Part shown: in pieces, positions 37,389 through 55,900 of the stretch
How the letters are laid out: each line of letters begins with the position of its first letter
How positions within the stretch are numbered: position 1 is the stretch's first letter
Assembly: GCF_051401765.1 (NCBI RefSeq)
Contig: NC_135071.1
Location: forward strand, 8,534,961 to 8,598,960
Direction of reading: 5' to 3'
Length of the DNA: 64,000 nt
From: Calliopsis andreniformis
Taxonomy: Eukaryota; Arthropoda; Insecta; Hymenoptera; Andrenidae
Position numbers and translations under genes: made by a program
The notes under the pieces: model-generated
Seen by the model: only the letters and a program-made list of their open reading frames with translations
Told to the model about the DNA's origin: nothing
Database searches by the model: none

Positions 37389-40300
37389 AACGAATAATGG
37401 ATTTATTTAAATTTTTATGGATAAACGTAGTTTTGTTTCACTACATATCACTCACGATGCAACTACATATGTATCAACAAAACTTGGAAGCTTTAACCTT
37501 GTTTAATCTTTCATATCAAATGAAGTTTGTTCAGTATGCGACTTACTAGTGTTTCATTCTTGCCACTACATCGGCTATAAAATACTGAACAAGCTTGAAA
37601 GAATTTACAAGGCGGGAAAGATAAAAGCTGGTAGATAGGTAAGTGATTGAAAACAAGTTTCATTCTGTTTGTTAAGTTTTATTAAGTTTATAATAAATAA
37701 GTTATAGTCTAGAAAATATTGTTTAATAAAATAATAAAATCTGAAATTATTATGAATTTGAAATGTCAGCTTACATCAGATCTTAAATTTCTTTGAACTT
37801 ATATCTTTGAAAAATTAATTTTGCAACTAGAAACATTAAATTTCTGTTTATCTTTATAATTGTAATATGAATGTTCAATTTACGAAGGATAAGATATTTA
37901 AAAATTTTTATTTAAATATCTAAAGATAAGTTTATTTATATAATGTAAAGACAAGATTAAAAAAGTTCATACTTTGGATATTTTATTAAAATATACATTT
38001 CATCCAAAATACAAAAGGAAAAGATGTATATACAATTGTGTTTTGAAGATTCTGCGCAATAATTATAATAACAACGGTTACATTAGCAATAATTATAATA
38101 GTAAAAAAATTGCAATGTAGCAATATAATCGCAATTTTTTCATCATTTTTACAACTCGAGAAAGAATTTCTAGAGATTCCTGCGCAAATTTTGAATAAAC
38201 AAAATCTCTCCCTTTTATTAATCTTTTTTTCTGGTTATTTCTTATTGATGAAGAAAATATTCGCTTTCAATTTTTCAAGTCTGCTTTTTTTCGTTGATAC
38301 TAATAAATACTTGTAAAATATCCTGCCATTTGATAAGATAAAATTCTATTATTGCCGAGCACAGTATACAATGTACGTATTTAATGTGGAATTTAAAATC
38401 CAGTCACCTCATATTTTTATTAAAAGCTCTGATTATTATTTAATTGGTGAACGTTCACGCAATTTAAGAGAGCATCTATACCCGTACTATAAATTAACTC
38501 AGCTCAATCTAGAATATTAAGTTGTAATGAAAATTATTTAACATGATATGTGTTCTACTGATTCTTAATTTTGTACCCGTTCGCTTAACTCAATGTTTAA
38601 TATTGTCTCTTGCTGAATTTGCATAGATAGGCAGTTTTTCTTCAAAACGGTTTTCGTGTGTTTTAAATGCGCTTCATGCATGAGCAGTTACACTGAATTG
38701 TGTGTAGTATGTAATAGAAATTAATAATCATATTGTTTGTAATAATTATTTGCAAACTAATATACATTAATTACCTTCTTCTTTGATTGCTCACGCATGT
38801 AATGTGTTTAAATATGTTGAAGCTTCTTTTTAAGGTATTTATTATTTACTGTATCACTAGTCTGCAGAACAATTTATAAAATACTTATAAGAATGACCTT
38901 TTTCAATACATATATGCATTTAGCTCTTTTACTTAGCAGCAAGAGATAATGAATTAAAAAATTCATGAAAATTTGTTATAGATAGTTAAAGATTTGAATT
39001 AATTAAAACCTCTTTGGCAATATATGCCCAAATGGTGACATTATTGATTTCTAATCGTTTTCAAAGTGTAGAGTCATTTATTCTACGATAATCTATATAT
39101 ATATGTAATTGTAAAATGTAGTTTTAGATGTATTTAGAATTAATGAGATTTTTTAAATGTTATGCAATATTTTTATTCCAAAATATGATCGACATAAAAT
39201 TTTCGTTTTTTCCCTCACTGCATCAATCTCAAGGCACTAATAAGGCCTTTATTACCCTCAAATGCGATAGAAATTCAAAAAAGTTTAAAATACAACAAAA
39301 TCGTGGGAGACCCTTATTGCGGTTTTCACTAATTTACTTAAACAAATTAAAGTATATGTTAAAAATAAATTTAAACGAACTTTTACAAAATTAATATCCT
39401 AAAAGTGAAAAACATGAATGTTTGGTATAATTTTTTAAATCAGCAATATCATTCGACAAACCTTTATATTGTTCTGAAAACTTTTCAAATGTATAATTAT
39501 TATTAACACATTAACCATCACAATTGCCACTACATGAAAGTCGAATAATTGCTGTGTTAGTAAATTAAGCTGAATAAAAAGAACCGCAACATATAATTGT
39601 TTTATTATTAACGCTATTAATCATTGACAATAAAACAGCAACTATTAAGGTAAAGTAATCAGACCGTATTTCAAAACCGAAAACGGGTGACACTTTAGTG
39701 TGTTATACATAACAATATTTCATTAATAAAGACATTACTAAAACAAATATCACTATAAAAATTTGTTATTAAAAAGGAATAAACACAAGCGTGCAGAATA
39801 TTAAAATAAACCATTAAAAGGCGTCTCCCACTGTTTCTTCTCTTTCTATGATATGTTTGATCACAGTTATGTGCAGAATAAAATACAATAATGCAATAAT
39901 AATATGAAATGACGATTCGTGCTAGTTAGCCACTAGATTTTTACAGCAAAAGTAAATGCTAGAGACTAAATGATGGGTTCGTGCGATAAATAATTTCCTC
40001 TATGCTTTACTAGAAGTTAGTAAAGTATAAAATATTTTATGAACTCCTACAACAAAAGAGTCGATTCGATCAAAATCTTTTAACTTTACATAAACTCGTC
40101 GAATAAACTCTTTCCTTAAATACGTGTTTCTTTTTAAATTAAAGCTAATGTACACGATTGACGATTTAGCCTATACTAAAACCGATACATTTATATCGTA
40201 CAAAAACCGAATATTCGGCTCGCACATTATACGCTCGTGTTATTAATTTTATATTAAACTTTACTATTTACACTTTGTTAACGCATTCGATAGTATTGAC

Positions 40301-41640
40301 TCGTAAACAAGCAACAATAATCTTCGTATGGTACGAGTTGCGCAGCAATAATAAAATTTGCTGATTGCGTTATAAATTTCCTTAACGCAAGTGTTACACA
40401 TCTATTAAATAAAATTCATTATAATACCTAATAATTTCAAATATAACAAAATCTTGTCAAGTTTTCAAATTTATTCTCAAATTTTTAGAATAAAATTCCT
40501 TATTGTTAAATAAAAATCAATATATTCGTATATAATTATAGTTAAGAATATAAAGAATATTTATGTAAAAATAAGCTTCACACTTGCGTTAAAGGGCATG
40601 ATGTAGTATATACAAATTTTGCATTTTCCCCTTAGCTACCATGAGCCGTTCTGGTAATACGTTTGTAAAATACTAAATTGCCAACACTGTTTCCAACCGA
40701 TATCTGATTATAAGTAATGTGATTTTGAGTATATGTGCTTAATCTGTTGCTACTTCTATTAATTCGAAGGTAATTAATATGGAATTATTAATTGACTGTG
40801 CATATTGTTACTACATTTGATTGGAGAGAAATTGAAACCTTTCGAGAATGAAATACATTGTCCCATTATAAACATAAATGATTTTCAATTAACGTACATT
40901 AATTTCAAAATTATTAAACTATCGATTTGTTTTTTAAAATACTTTTATTTAATATAAAACACTAACAGGAGCGTATTCTGAGTTGAACAATGTTTTTCAT
41001 TATATGAAAGAATTCATTTTCCATACATCCTCGTGCATGCATGATTTTTTAATCATACTGTGAACAATGAAGTTAATTCTTTGATGATCACCTTAAAAAT
41101 TACTGATCCTAGAGTTATGACAGAATACTTGATTAATATAAATAAAATCAGAATTTAGATCAATTTAGGATATTTACCTCAATACAATTGTATTTTGTTG
41201 CATATCTCTACCAGTCATTGAATGATAAAATGTTAGAAACCAATATAATCAGAACTTTTGAGGAACCATTCATATAAATGTGTATGGACGACGTGAGGAA
41301 ATCACAAGAGTGTTCACATATATGAGGTACCAATCGACAATTGCTTTTGGGGTCATTACAACCATCAAGGCCATTTGAATATTTGTACAAAAACATTGTC
41401 AGAAAAGTTTCCGACATTTTATGTATTAATATTTTCATTCTATAATACTAACTCTTGCCTCATTCTTCTCAGATAACATTTTTTGTTACTTCAGAAATTA
41501 ATTTTTAGTTTAACGACAGTATAATCTGTCGGCAAATATTCCCTGTTATTAAAAATTTACAGTTTCCATTATTCTAATTAACAGAATACGTACTCTCAGC
41601 AGAATAAACGTAAACTAGTAAAATTACGTATTTTTACCTA
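37389..41640. other. AT-rich region between THOC1 promoter and Smurf 3' end
   Basis: No gene supported. The left end must hold the THOC1 promoter. The right part is probably Smurf 3'UTR; a minus-strand AATAAA lies at 40949-40944, about 690 bases after the Smurf stop. A 76-codon minus frame at 41208-41438 lies in that presumed 3'UTR and has no recognisable domain. Confidence 0.5.
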
Positions 41641-46788
<5,148 letters not shown>

Positions 46789-46943
46789 TTTCCACGCACA
46801 TTTAATGCTTCCTACCGCACATCGGCACTCTAATTAGTAAATAAAACTGCTGCCTCGAAGCGGCGGTGCAACCCGCACACACGCAACCATGCACAATCGA
46901 CTGTTGCAGTTGATCGACCTTACCGACCGTATCGATCCCGAGC

Positions 46944-47475
46944 CCCCCTTTCGATTCTTCGAACACTTTCGAGATATATCGAAGCTGAGGGCGCTGACGG
47001 AGGGATTTCCTATTTGGTTCGAATTTTTCGGTTTTATTTTATTGGTGTCTGAAATGTTGCTCGCAGTGTTATTATTGGAGGTAAACATGGATTTGATAAA
47101 AGTGAAATGAGTGTAGATTTAATTAAATAGGTTGTGTCATTTTCACTGGTTGATTAATACAGAGAATAATTGATATAGCAAAGGGACGCCTTAAAAACGT
47201 CTTAAAGACATTCCCCCTTTCGATTCTTCGAACACCTTTGAGATATATCGAAGCTGAGGGCGCTGACGGAGGGATTTCCTATTTGGTTCGAATTTTTCGG
47301 TTTTATTTTATTGGTGTCTATAATGTTGCTCGTAGTGTTATTATTGGAGGTAAGCATGGATTTGATAAAAGTGAAATGAGTGTAGATTTAATTAAATAGG
47401 TTGTGTCATTTTCACTGGTTGATTAATACAGAAAATAATTGATATAGCAAAGGGACGCTTTGAAAACGTTTTAAA
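46944..47475. repeat. Tandem duplication, 269-base unit, two copies
   Basis: About 46944-47212 is repeated at about 47213-47475 with few differences; CGATTCTTC starts at 46952 and again at 47221. Each copy ends with the left end of an AAGACGTC-rich element (GATATAGCAAAGGGACGC). The unit lies just upstream of Smurf. An open frame crossing the first copy on the plus strand (46889-47110) has no recognisable domain and its start is not copied. Confidence 0.9.
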
Positions 47476-47790
47476 AACATCCAGTAAAGTCCTAAAAATG
47501 TCCGACAGATTTTTTTTTCAAATGTCCGAAGTTACAAATCGGTATGTGATTAGGACGTTTTAAAGATGTCCAAATAACGTCTATAAGACGTTCAGATTAA
47601 CAAAATAAACATCTTTAAGACGTACAAAATGTAAGTCTCTAAGACGTCCAGAACGTAAATCTTTACGACATTCATGTCTTTAAGACGTCTTATGGACGTA
47701 AATTTCAGAAGTCTTTAAGATGTACGCTGTTGGATGTTTTAAAGACGTCCAAATTATACTGTATGATGTGTAGACATAAAACGTATGTTC
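47437..47790 (+). mobile_element. AAGACGTC-rich element, copy B, right end lost
   Basis: It shares with copy A, in the same order and orientation, the words CATCCAGTAAAGTCCTAAA, GAAGTTACAAATCGGTATGT, TTTAAGACGTCTTATGGACG and TTAAAGACGTCCAAAT. The left end reads GATATAGCAAAGGGACG, a degenerate form of the family terminus. The right terminus is absent; similarity fades after the GACATAAAA word near 47780. Confidence 0.75.
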
Positions 47791-47930
47791 GCTTTTAAAG
47801 TCAGAAAAAACAATTTATAAAAGACATTGTTTATTTGAAAAATTGTTTTAATACCAAATAGATTAATACCAAATGAAATTAACACGTACCTATTTGTAAC
47901 GACTAATACCGGAAGTATAATCCCAGATAG

Positions 47931-48313
47931 CACACGACGTCTTGAAGACGTCTATTTTATGTTCATTTTATGCCTGAACGTCTTACGACATAATTTAGAC
48001 ATCTTAAAAACATCTAAGAGCGTACATCTGAAAGACTTGCAAAGTTTACGTTTATAAAACGTCTTAAAGATACACTACATGGACGTCCTAAAGACTTACG
48101 TTTTTGGACGTCATAAAAACGTCTAATTTTTGACTGAATGTCTCATATACGTAATTTGGACGTCCTTAAAACGTCTTATAAATGTTTCTTAAGACGTCCT
48201 AAAGACATACTGATGTGTAACATCGGACGTCTCAGAGGCGTCTTTTGGACATTTTTAGGACTTTACTGGATGTTTTTAAGACGTTTTTAAGATGTCTGTG
48301 CTATTTGGGATGT
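47931..48313 (-). mobile_element. AAGACGTC-rich element, copy C, complete and inverted
   Basis: It begins ATCCCAGATAGCACACGACG and ends GTGCTATTTGGGAT, a near-perfect inverted repeat of about 14 bases that continues imperfectly inwards. The reverse complement aligns over its whole length with copy A and copy B. Copies B and C face each other about 140 bases apart. No coding capacity. This copy best defines the family ends. Confidence 0.8.
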
Positions 48314-49625
48314 GATTCACAGAATAAACGTTTATTTATATGTATTTGTAGTTTTTTAAGCATTCTTTGAGAAAAAAATAAGGTTTGTAAAAAATAAAAT
48401 ATGTATACTAATTGTACCAGTTATTTTGATAGTTCTGGTAGTTCTACTGTTAATCATTTTTGCGCAAAAATTTTATTATTTATAAGTTAGACGAGTAGTA
48501 TTGCCTTTTTTTAGTATAAACGTGTAATATTTTCTATATGAAGTAATTATTGTTCTTGAAATAAGAACATAAGATTAAAAAATTAAACTATTTATTTTAC
48601 GTAATTGTATGTAGGTACATATATGTATAACACAATGACATTAACAATTTGGTATTACCGAGTATTTAAATTAACTTTGAAGGTAGACAGAATAGATAAT
48701 CATAGATATTAAAGGTATCATTTTTTAATCCTAACATACAAATATATAAATTAACAAAAAGAGTAGATATAAGAATATCAATAAAAACTGTTGTAAAATA
48801 ATAAAATTTGTGTATCATGAGGGTGACAAGCGAGTTATCGATTTAATATGATAAGACAGGTATCGATTCACTTTAAATTTATATGCAACATTAATAACTA
48901 TAACTTTCACTGGCCTTATGTTATTAGAGGGACTGCCACTCATTCTAGAAAAATATTTATAACCTCAATTTAAAATTTGAAATAACAAGTATCTACAGTT
49001 GTGCTCTTTGTAATCAATATCGAAAATATATTTTTAATAATATAATTTACACGAAGCAATCGTATACTTTAGCTGTTTATGTATTCATTATGACTTATAT
49101 ATTTACTTTAATATTTTTTTCAAAATATATCAGGATTTCTGTACATTTGTTCGTCTAAAAATACATGTGAAGAATATACAATAGAATTTTTGTTAACCCG
49201 TAGTTAAAGTTCATCCGAATACTAGGTAATTACTTTCTAATTGTAATTTATTTAAAAAGAATATTTCTAAAAACAAATTTTTATGCATACTATTGTACTT
49301 CGTTTGTTTTTGTACAAAAAGCAGTTAAAATTTGTATTCGTAATGGCAAACAAAACCAGCCAATAAATTCGAAAAATATTAAATAATTACTTTTATTTGT
49401 ACTCTGTTATTCGTTCCGCAATTTCGAAAATATGCGTGGTTTTTCTCACGAATCGATTTATTTGGACGGTTTTCCCTTTGCAATACAATGAAAAACAGAT
49501 TGGTTTGATCTTTGGCAGTATATTCACGATGAAAATTCCGCCTGTTCATCACGGAATGTGATTGTACTGTTTGTATCGATGGATGATTGTGCGGTCCCTG
49601 GCGTCACTAAATAGTGTTTCCTGCT
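48314..49625. other. AT-rich spacer left of the four-TM gene
   Basis: No gene seen. The right end is 3'UTR of the four-TM gene: a minus-strand AATAAA lies at 49397-49392, about 230 bases past its stop. Confidence 0.55.
49392..49397 (-). terminator. Candidate polyadenylation signal of the four-TM gene
   Basis: AATAAA on the minus strand about 230 bases after the stop at 49626. Confidence 0.4.
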
Positions 49626-52600
49626 TTAGGCCTCTCCTCGGAATGTGAGGAACGCGTCCAAAAGGAAGAGAGCTCCCTCAATTATACTGATGGAACCTTT
49701 GGCAAGTCCCGTGTCGCGGAAGGAGTTCTTGAAGTATAGTTTGTTAAAGAAGTCGATGTTCAGAGCACCGGCAACGATGAACAGAACACAGCCGACGATG
49801 GCGAAGAAGAGGTCCTGCGAAGATCAACTTATGTAAGTTATTGTCTTTACAATTCAATTGAAAAGTATTAAAGGCTTCTCTGTTATAAAAATAGCACAAG
49901 TCAAACTTATTGGGATTACTAAGCGCAATACTAAATTCTCAGACAATTCAAAATTAAGGAGTAATATAAGTAAAAATTATTTTTAAACAAGAGTAAGAAT
50001 TTTTTAAGTTCCGTATTCAAATATTGAAAAGCAACTATTTCTATTTTTCTGTCAATAAATTTTTGATTTTAATAATATTTAAAAAATTTTTGTATTTCCA
50101 AAATAACTATAATCACAGATAAAAATTATATTGATACGATATGAAAAAATGTTTATCTTCATGAAGCGCAACAACTTAATTTAGTTGTCAATATCGAAAA
50201 TTGTTTATATCATTACGAGACGTTTGACAAATATTTTATTTTTCTTTTCTGACAGATGATCTTCCTTTGTTTGTACCATTTTTATCAAAAGATTGCAGCA
50301 TTAATCAAGCAGATTTTTAATCTTGAAGTAACAATTTAATTTACTGATTTTAGCATATTTTTATTTCAATTTTGGTGTATACACATACTTTATAGTCATA
50401 TTTTTAATACCTTAAAAAAAATACCATGACAACAAGGTATACTTAAGAATAAGTCCAAAATAAATAAAGATAGGAAATAAATTAGTGAGATGCAATTAAG
50501 TCCTATTTTTCCAATTATATCTAAACAGTCTAAAGTTTTTAAATAGTAAGAATATTAGCATCGACTTAGGTGAAAATTTTTAATAATTAGACCAGTTTTT
50601 AATATTATTTTTTTTATATAGGGATATCAAATTTCACGTTTAATATAATATTTACGTACCACGCGACGGTTGACTGGTGTTCCCATTAAGCTACCAGCAA
50701 ATAATCCCACGAGAATGATTAGATACCCGCCAAAGGTACCCATGGTAATCATAGCGGTGTGTTGATCTCCAGCATTGAAGGAGTGGTAATGCAATCCTAT
50801 GAGGATGCATACTATTAACTGAAATCAAGAGTAAACAATTTTATTAGAAGCATATTTGAATAATAGAGAGTTTCAGTTTTCTTTTACTCTTGTAGATGTT
50901 TTAGGGTTCGAACTTTCTTCTACTCTTGTGTAGATGTTTCAGTATAGACTAAGATCAATAAAAAAGAATAGGAGCAACGCAATTTATAGTCGTAAGTATA
51001 GTCTCGCGATTCGTTAGCAAAGTTCTGAAGTTAATTCATATTTGTCTTATCAAAGACAAGACTAACAGAAAGTCAGAAAAGTTTTTATAAACTGAATAAT
51101 ATTTGAACAGACTTCAAAAATGCTTTCTCATAATGCATTAAACAATACATTATTACGTAACTGTAATAATATTTAAAGATTTTAATACATTAAAATTTGT
51201 CCATTTTTCATTCACAATAATTGTAATATTCATTACAATTTGATTAATGCATACTTCAATTTTAACACGCTTAAAAGTACCCGACAATTTTTCAAGGAAA
51301 GGAATAATATTTGAAACAGAACAATGATATCTCGATTCTATGCACGAAATGACCCGCTACCTGCTTAACATCGTCTTAACCTGCTTAACCTGCTTAGCAT
51401 CGTCGGTAGTTTAGTTAGATATTAAGTTCCTCGAATATATGGTATAATAATTGTACAAACAAAACTGGGTCACGACTTTGTCGAGGTATTCATAAATAAC
51501 GCATTGGAATTCTATTGCGCTCCAGTTACCACTGTTTCAAGGGAGTCAGTGCTAGTTTTGACTACGAATTCCTTGTCAACGACGCGTCGACGTATGCCAA
51601 TTCGTCGTCGAGACGATCCCTCAGTTGTTCCCGATATTATATTCGTAACACGTTCACCTCGTTACCCCTAGCATTGTTAATGAGTTGCTTACTGACATTA
51701 CGTCATTCCTCGAACATTCCCTTTCACGTTATCATTGCTCGGTTCTTCTTAAAATTTCGATTTGCCCAAAATTCCAATTTCATCTACTTTTTTGGTATAC
51801 TGTTCCTTCCGTAATTTATTCATTCAATATGCATTCGAATAATTGGTCTCAAATAATGGTGCTTTTTTCGAAAAATTTTTACGTTGAATATAAAAGTAAC
51901 AGTTTTGTCTATAGCTCGGGTTTAGAGGAAAACATTACAAAGTGGCCAGATTTACAGTAATTTTAACATTAATTGTCGCTAACTCCAGTGTTGACGCAAT
52001 TATTCGGGAATGGAGAAGATTAAAAAGGAAATGGAAAGCTCTGCATTGCAAATGTGTTTTAAGAATCACAGCGGAACTTTAGATAGTAACTGTTTTCCGG
52101 TGGGAGGTGTGACCGTAACGAGAAGAGAATCTCGTGCCTTGCAATCAGAAGCTATTATGTCATTCTCCATTCTTGTACGCTTGCTGTTAAAAGCAATTCC
52201 TGACATTTTTACATGATAGCTGTATGATTGACAATGATTCGTATTGCTCTGAGAAAGTGTTGTATCGAGGCAAACAAATTATGTAAAATTGTTCTTCGAT
52301 CAACTGAGGAAAATCGTCAAAAAAGAAGTTACCAGGCTTACGCACGTGTCGAGGAGTGAACCGGAATAACACGCTAAAAATAGTACCTACGTTTTTATGA
52401 TATCTAGAGGAGCTGATTAAGTTTTTTCAAGTTTGAGTGCGCTAAAGACGTCATTTTTCAACTCCTCTTTTTACTGCTTTTAACGTTTCTCTTTGATTTA
52501 ATAGATTTTCATTTTCAATATTACTGCGCCTTTTACGGAGGTCTTCTCAGTTTAATGAGATTTCAATTTTTGTGTTGGTTATATCTTTTTTTTTGGGAGC

Positions 52601-52905
52601 ATTTTTTAGCTGCTGCAATTTTTATATTTTAACTATACTGGTATTAGTTAAATCAAATTTCTGTTTTCAATGTCCTTGCAATAGCAAGTTTAGTATTCCC
52701 TATTTGCTTAATAATTATTTGTAACAAGAATCATATTCGGGAAGTAGAAAATATATCTTTTTAACTTTATGCTCACAAGCAATGTTTGACTTAAATAGTT
52801 AAATGAAGCTAGTAAGTAAGTCAATAACTATGGTAATAATCTGTGTACCAGATTACTTACCAGTTCTAGGAACTTGATGATGGAGAGCCTTGTGATCGCG
52901 GCCAT
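49626..52905 (-). CDS. Small four-transmembrane protein, family not named
   Basis: Exons (minus): 52905-52861, 50818-50660 and 49814-49626, all phase 0 with good GT-AG sites, giving 130 residues. There are four hydrophobic segments: about 8-26 (KFLELLIVCILIG), 38-60 (TMGTFGGYLIILVGLFAG), 70-86 (FFAIVGCVLFIVAGAL) and 109-126 (ISIIEGALFLLDAFL). This MARVEL- or Snakeskin-like layout has very short loops and ends. Codon use is GC-richer than its surroundings, as expected of a conserved, expressed gene. No catalytic motif is visible; a membrane-organising or junction role is only a guess from the topology. The start is the first ATG in the exon (MAAITRLSIIKF). Introns are 2.0 and 0.8 kb. Confidence 0.82.
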
Positions 52906-55900
52906 TTTGATTTATCTGTAAAATAAAATATTAAAACTGATTTTTTAAAACATGTTGCTTAGAACTAGTTACGTGAAAGTGAACTGTTATACAAATTCTA
53001 TGCTTTATGCTTTATACTACTAATGATCACTGCCGCCTCTAAAGTTTGCGGAGTTTGGGGCAACTAGTTTGGACAAAAAGATGATATAGTATCGATATAA
53101 ATATTATATAATTTAAAATTCCATGTATATTTGTCAAGAAACTACATTTTACGACATATCTCCATTCTATTTATTCGATCTTTAATTTAAATTTACTATC
53201 GAGATAACATAGTTCTAAAAGTATGTTGAAAATTGGATGCCTCGACTATGACAATTTGTATATGCATGTTTTCTTATAAAATGTGAAAATAACTAAGAAT
53301 AAGTGTTGGGCCCGGAGCAAGTGCCCCGTTTGCCCACTGCTAAGGACGATATTATTGATTATTACACATTAAAATTGAAATTATCAACTAGGTTTATCAG
53401 TAGGTTCTAATTCTAGCTAATAATTAATAAATAACTGTTATGGTAATTGCTAATAATCATTCAAACATTTTGTATTTTGCAAAGTGAACTTTCCTATATT
53501 ATAAAATTGTCGAAAATTTTTATTTTTTATTGATGTTTGTATTGCGATATAAAAAAGTTTTCTTGATAGTACAATTTGATTTTGATAATACTTATAGTTT
53601 TTAACAGAAAATTTGCACATGATTATCGTCTCTAAAGGAAATTAATTCAATTTAATCTTTAAAATTCGAAGCTTTATTTTGAAGGAATAAAATTCGTCAA
53701 AATAACTGCAAATTCATATTTTAACTAATTTTACATATAAATGCTATCATATGCATTGATATATCACAAAATTAATTCTTGAATAACAGTAACTCAAAAC
53801 TATGATCAAAAAAGGAATATAGAGACAAGAAGTATATTTCAAATTGAATTTGAATCATACTACACTTTATACTTTATAGAATACAATATATCAAAGCAAT
53901 AAATTACTTACGAAATCACTGTTAATAACGAGTGCAATATAAACAGATCAATACGTAATTCTTTAAGGTTTTATCTGTCAACTCGATTTATCAGCAAGCT
54001 AAAAACTTTCTAATGATTTGATACAACTTCAGTCTAAACAACTGCGATAGCTTCAGTCAGGTTTCATCAGAAGTTATTGAAACTTTAGTCTTTTCTGTTA
54101 TTCTGTAATAACAGTTTGTATATCTACAAACATTTGCAACTAGCTGTACAATGCATGAGTCGCCAACATTTAATAAGATTTTAGGAGTAATATACGACAA
54201 ATTAGTCATGATATTCCTTTGACTCATTCTACCATTAATGCAAACTGATTTGTAAATAATGTTTAATGCAACGCCTACCTACAGGCTTGACGTAATCTGC
54301 ATACATTTCTGTTAATAGACGTGTACAATCATCGGTGTGATCTTCTTGGAATGATTGATATGGAAGTTATACATAATAGAGAAATATTTCTAATTTCGAT
54401 AACATTATTGCTTTTCATGAATTGGAACTTAAAAATGGGTATTCACCTTAAGCGTGTAGTTGAAATAATTATAATATAAGGAGTGAACTGAAAATTGTAT
54501 GACAAGCACTTAGATTAATTAATCTAAGTAATTACTTAATTACTTAAAGTAATTGGGTTAATTACTTTCAACATTTTAGGTTTCAATAAAATAATTGCTG
54601 TATTTAAATAATAGTAACTTCAACAGTTGGTTCACATTTAAATAAAATAAAAATTTTTGAACAAATATTACTAAGTATTCATATTTACATTAATAAAAAT
54701 TAGTTGCATTATAAAATGAAATATTTATGTATTTAGGAAAAACTTTTTTCTAAACAAAAAAGAAAAAATAGAATTAAGATATACAATATAAAACATTTAA
54801 CATTTGCTATTTATCAAATTTCTATTTATAATTTCTTATAATTTCTTTCTGTCTAACAGGCGGAATAATTCTATTTATTGTTTATTGATTTTGTCATGCA
54901 AATATTTATTCGTTCTATCTGAAATACGGCGAAACCCAATCGTGACATATGCGAATCATGGCAACTACAACAATAACCAACCACACTCTGGTGTTATATT
55001 TAGAAATTTGCAGGATGACACAAGAAATTATGGTATCTGCAATGACCATTACTTACAAATCCTCGTTTAAAATTCTCAAGGATATCGTTCCCTCCATTTT
55101 ACTGAGCAAATCACGTCATATACAAAACTAAACATTCAACAACATAAAACATACAAAAAACGCGAAGACATGGTGTGTTACTTGTCTTATTTTATTGTAT
55201 TGCTTGAACAAATCCTATTTAATTTTGGAATTGTTAAAAATACATTTACCTATCATATATTTTGCATATGTATTGCACATATGTAACAAGAAATTAATAT
55301 TCTTTGTTTTATCGTTTCTATTAATTTTGATTCTTTGAAAATAAATCATTAGTCAACGAATTTAATTTTAAACAGATTTGTGCTAATAAGATTTCAGAGT
55401 ACTTTTAAATACTTTAAGAGGAGTATTTAAGAGAAATCAAGGATTTATTATCCTTTGATCACTACTTTTAGGATAAACTGTCTTTTTATGAGTTACATAA
55501 TAATATTATTCCTAAAAATATCCTAAATCTATAAATTTAGTAATAGAAATTTCATAGCTATAGATACTTCAAATGTCATTGTCACTAAAATTTTTGTTAG
55601 CTCATTTTTACTTTTAAATAATCAGTAGGCACTATTGCTAACATTTTATCAAACGATTCTTATTTTAATTCGTGAAATAAAAAGTTTTGTTTAAAATAGC
55701 AAAAAATATACATTGAGATCATTTCCAAAGAAAGTAAAAAGTGAATCAGAGTTGACAATGTGCAGTATTCACTTCTGTTAAGATACTCTATTTTGAGTAA
55801 TTGCTGCAGTTAGGTCAGTGGAACGCAGGCCATCATTTACGACGACCATGTGATTCCAAAGATGGACAGAATGATCGGTGGAGACACACCAGAACCTGAC

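Noticed and set aside
46889..47110. 73-codon plus-strand frame with a hydrophobic middle, opposite Smurf
   Set aside because: No domain; only its 3' part is in the 269-base duplication, and the second copy has no start. Looks like chance in GC-richer promoter DNA.
51515..52216. Three plus-strand frames inside the four-TM gene's first intron
   Set aside because: No recognisable domain, no consistent splice context; composition alone explains them.
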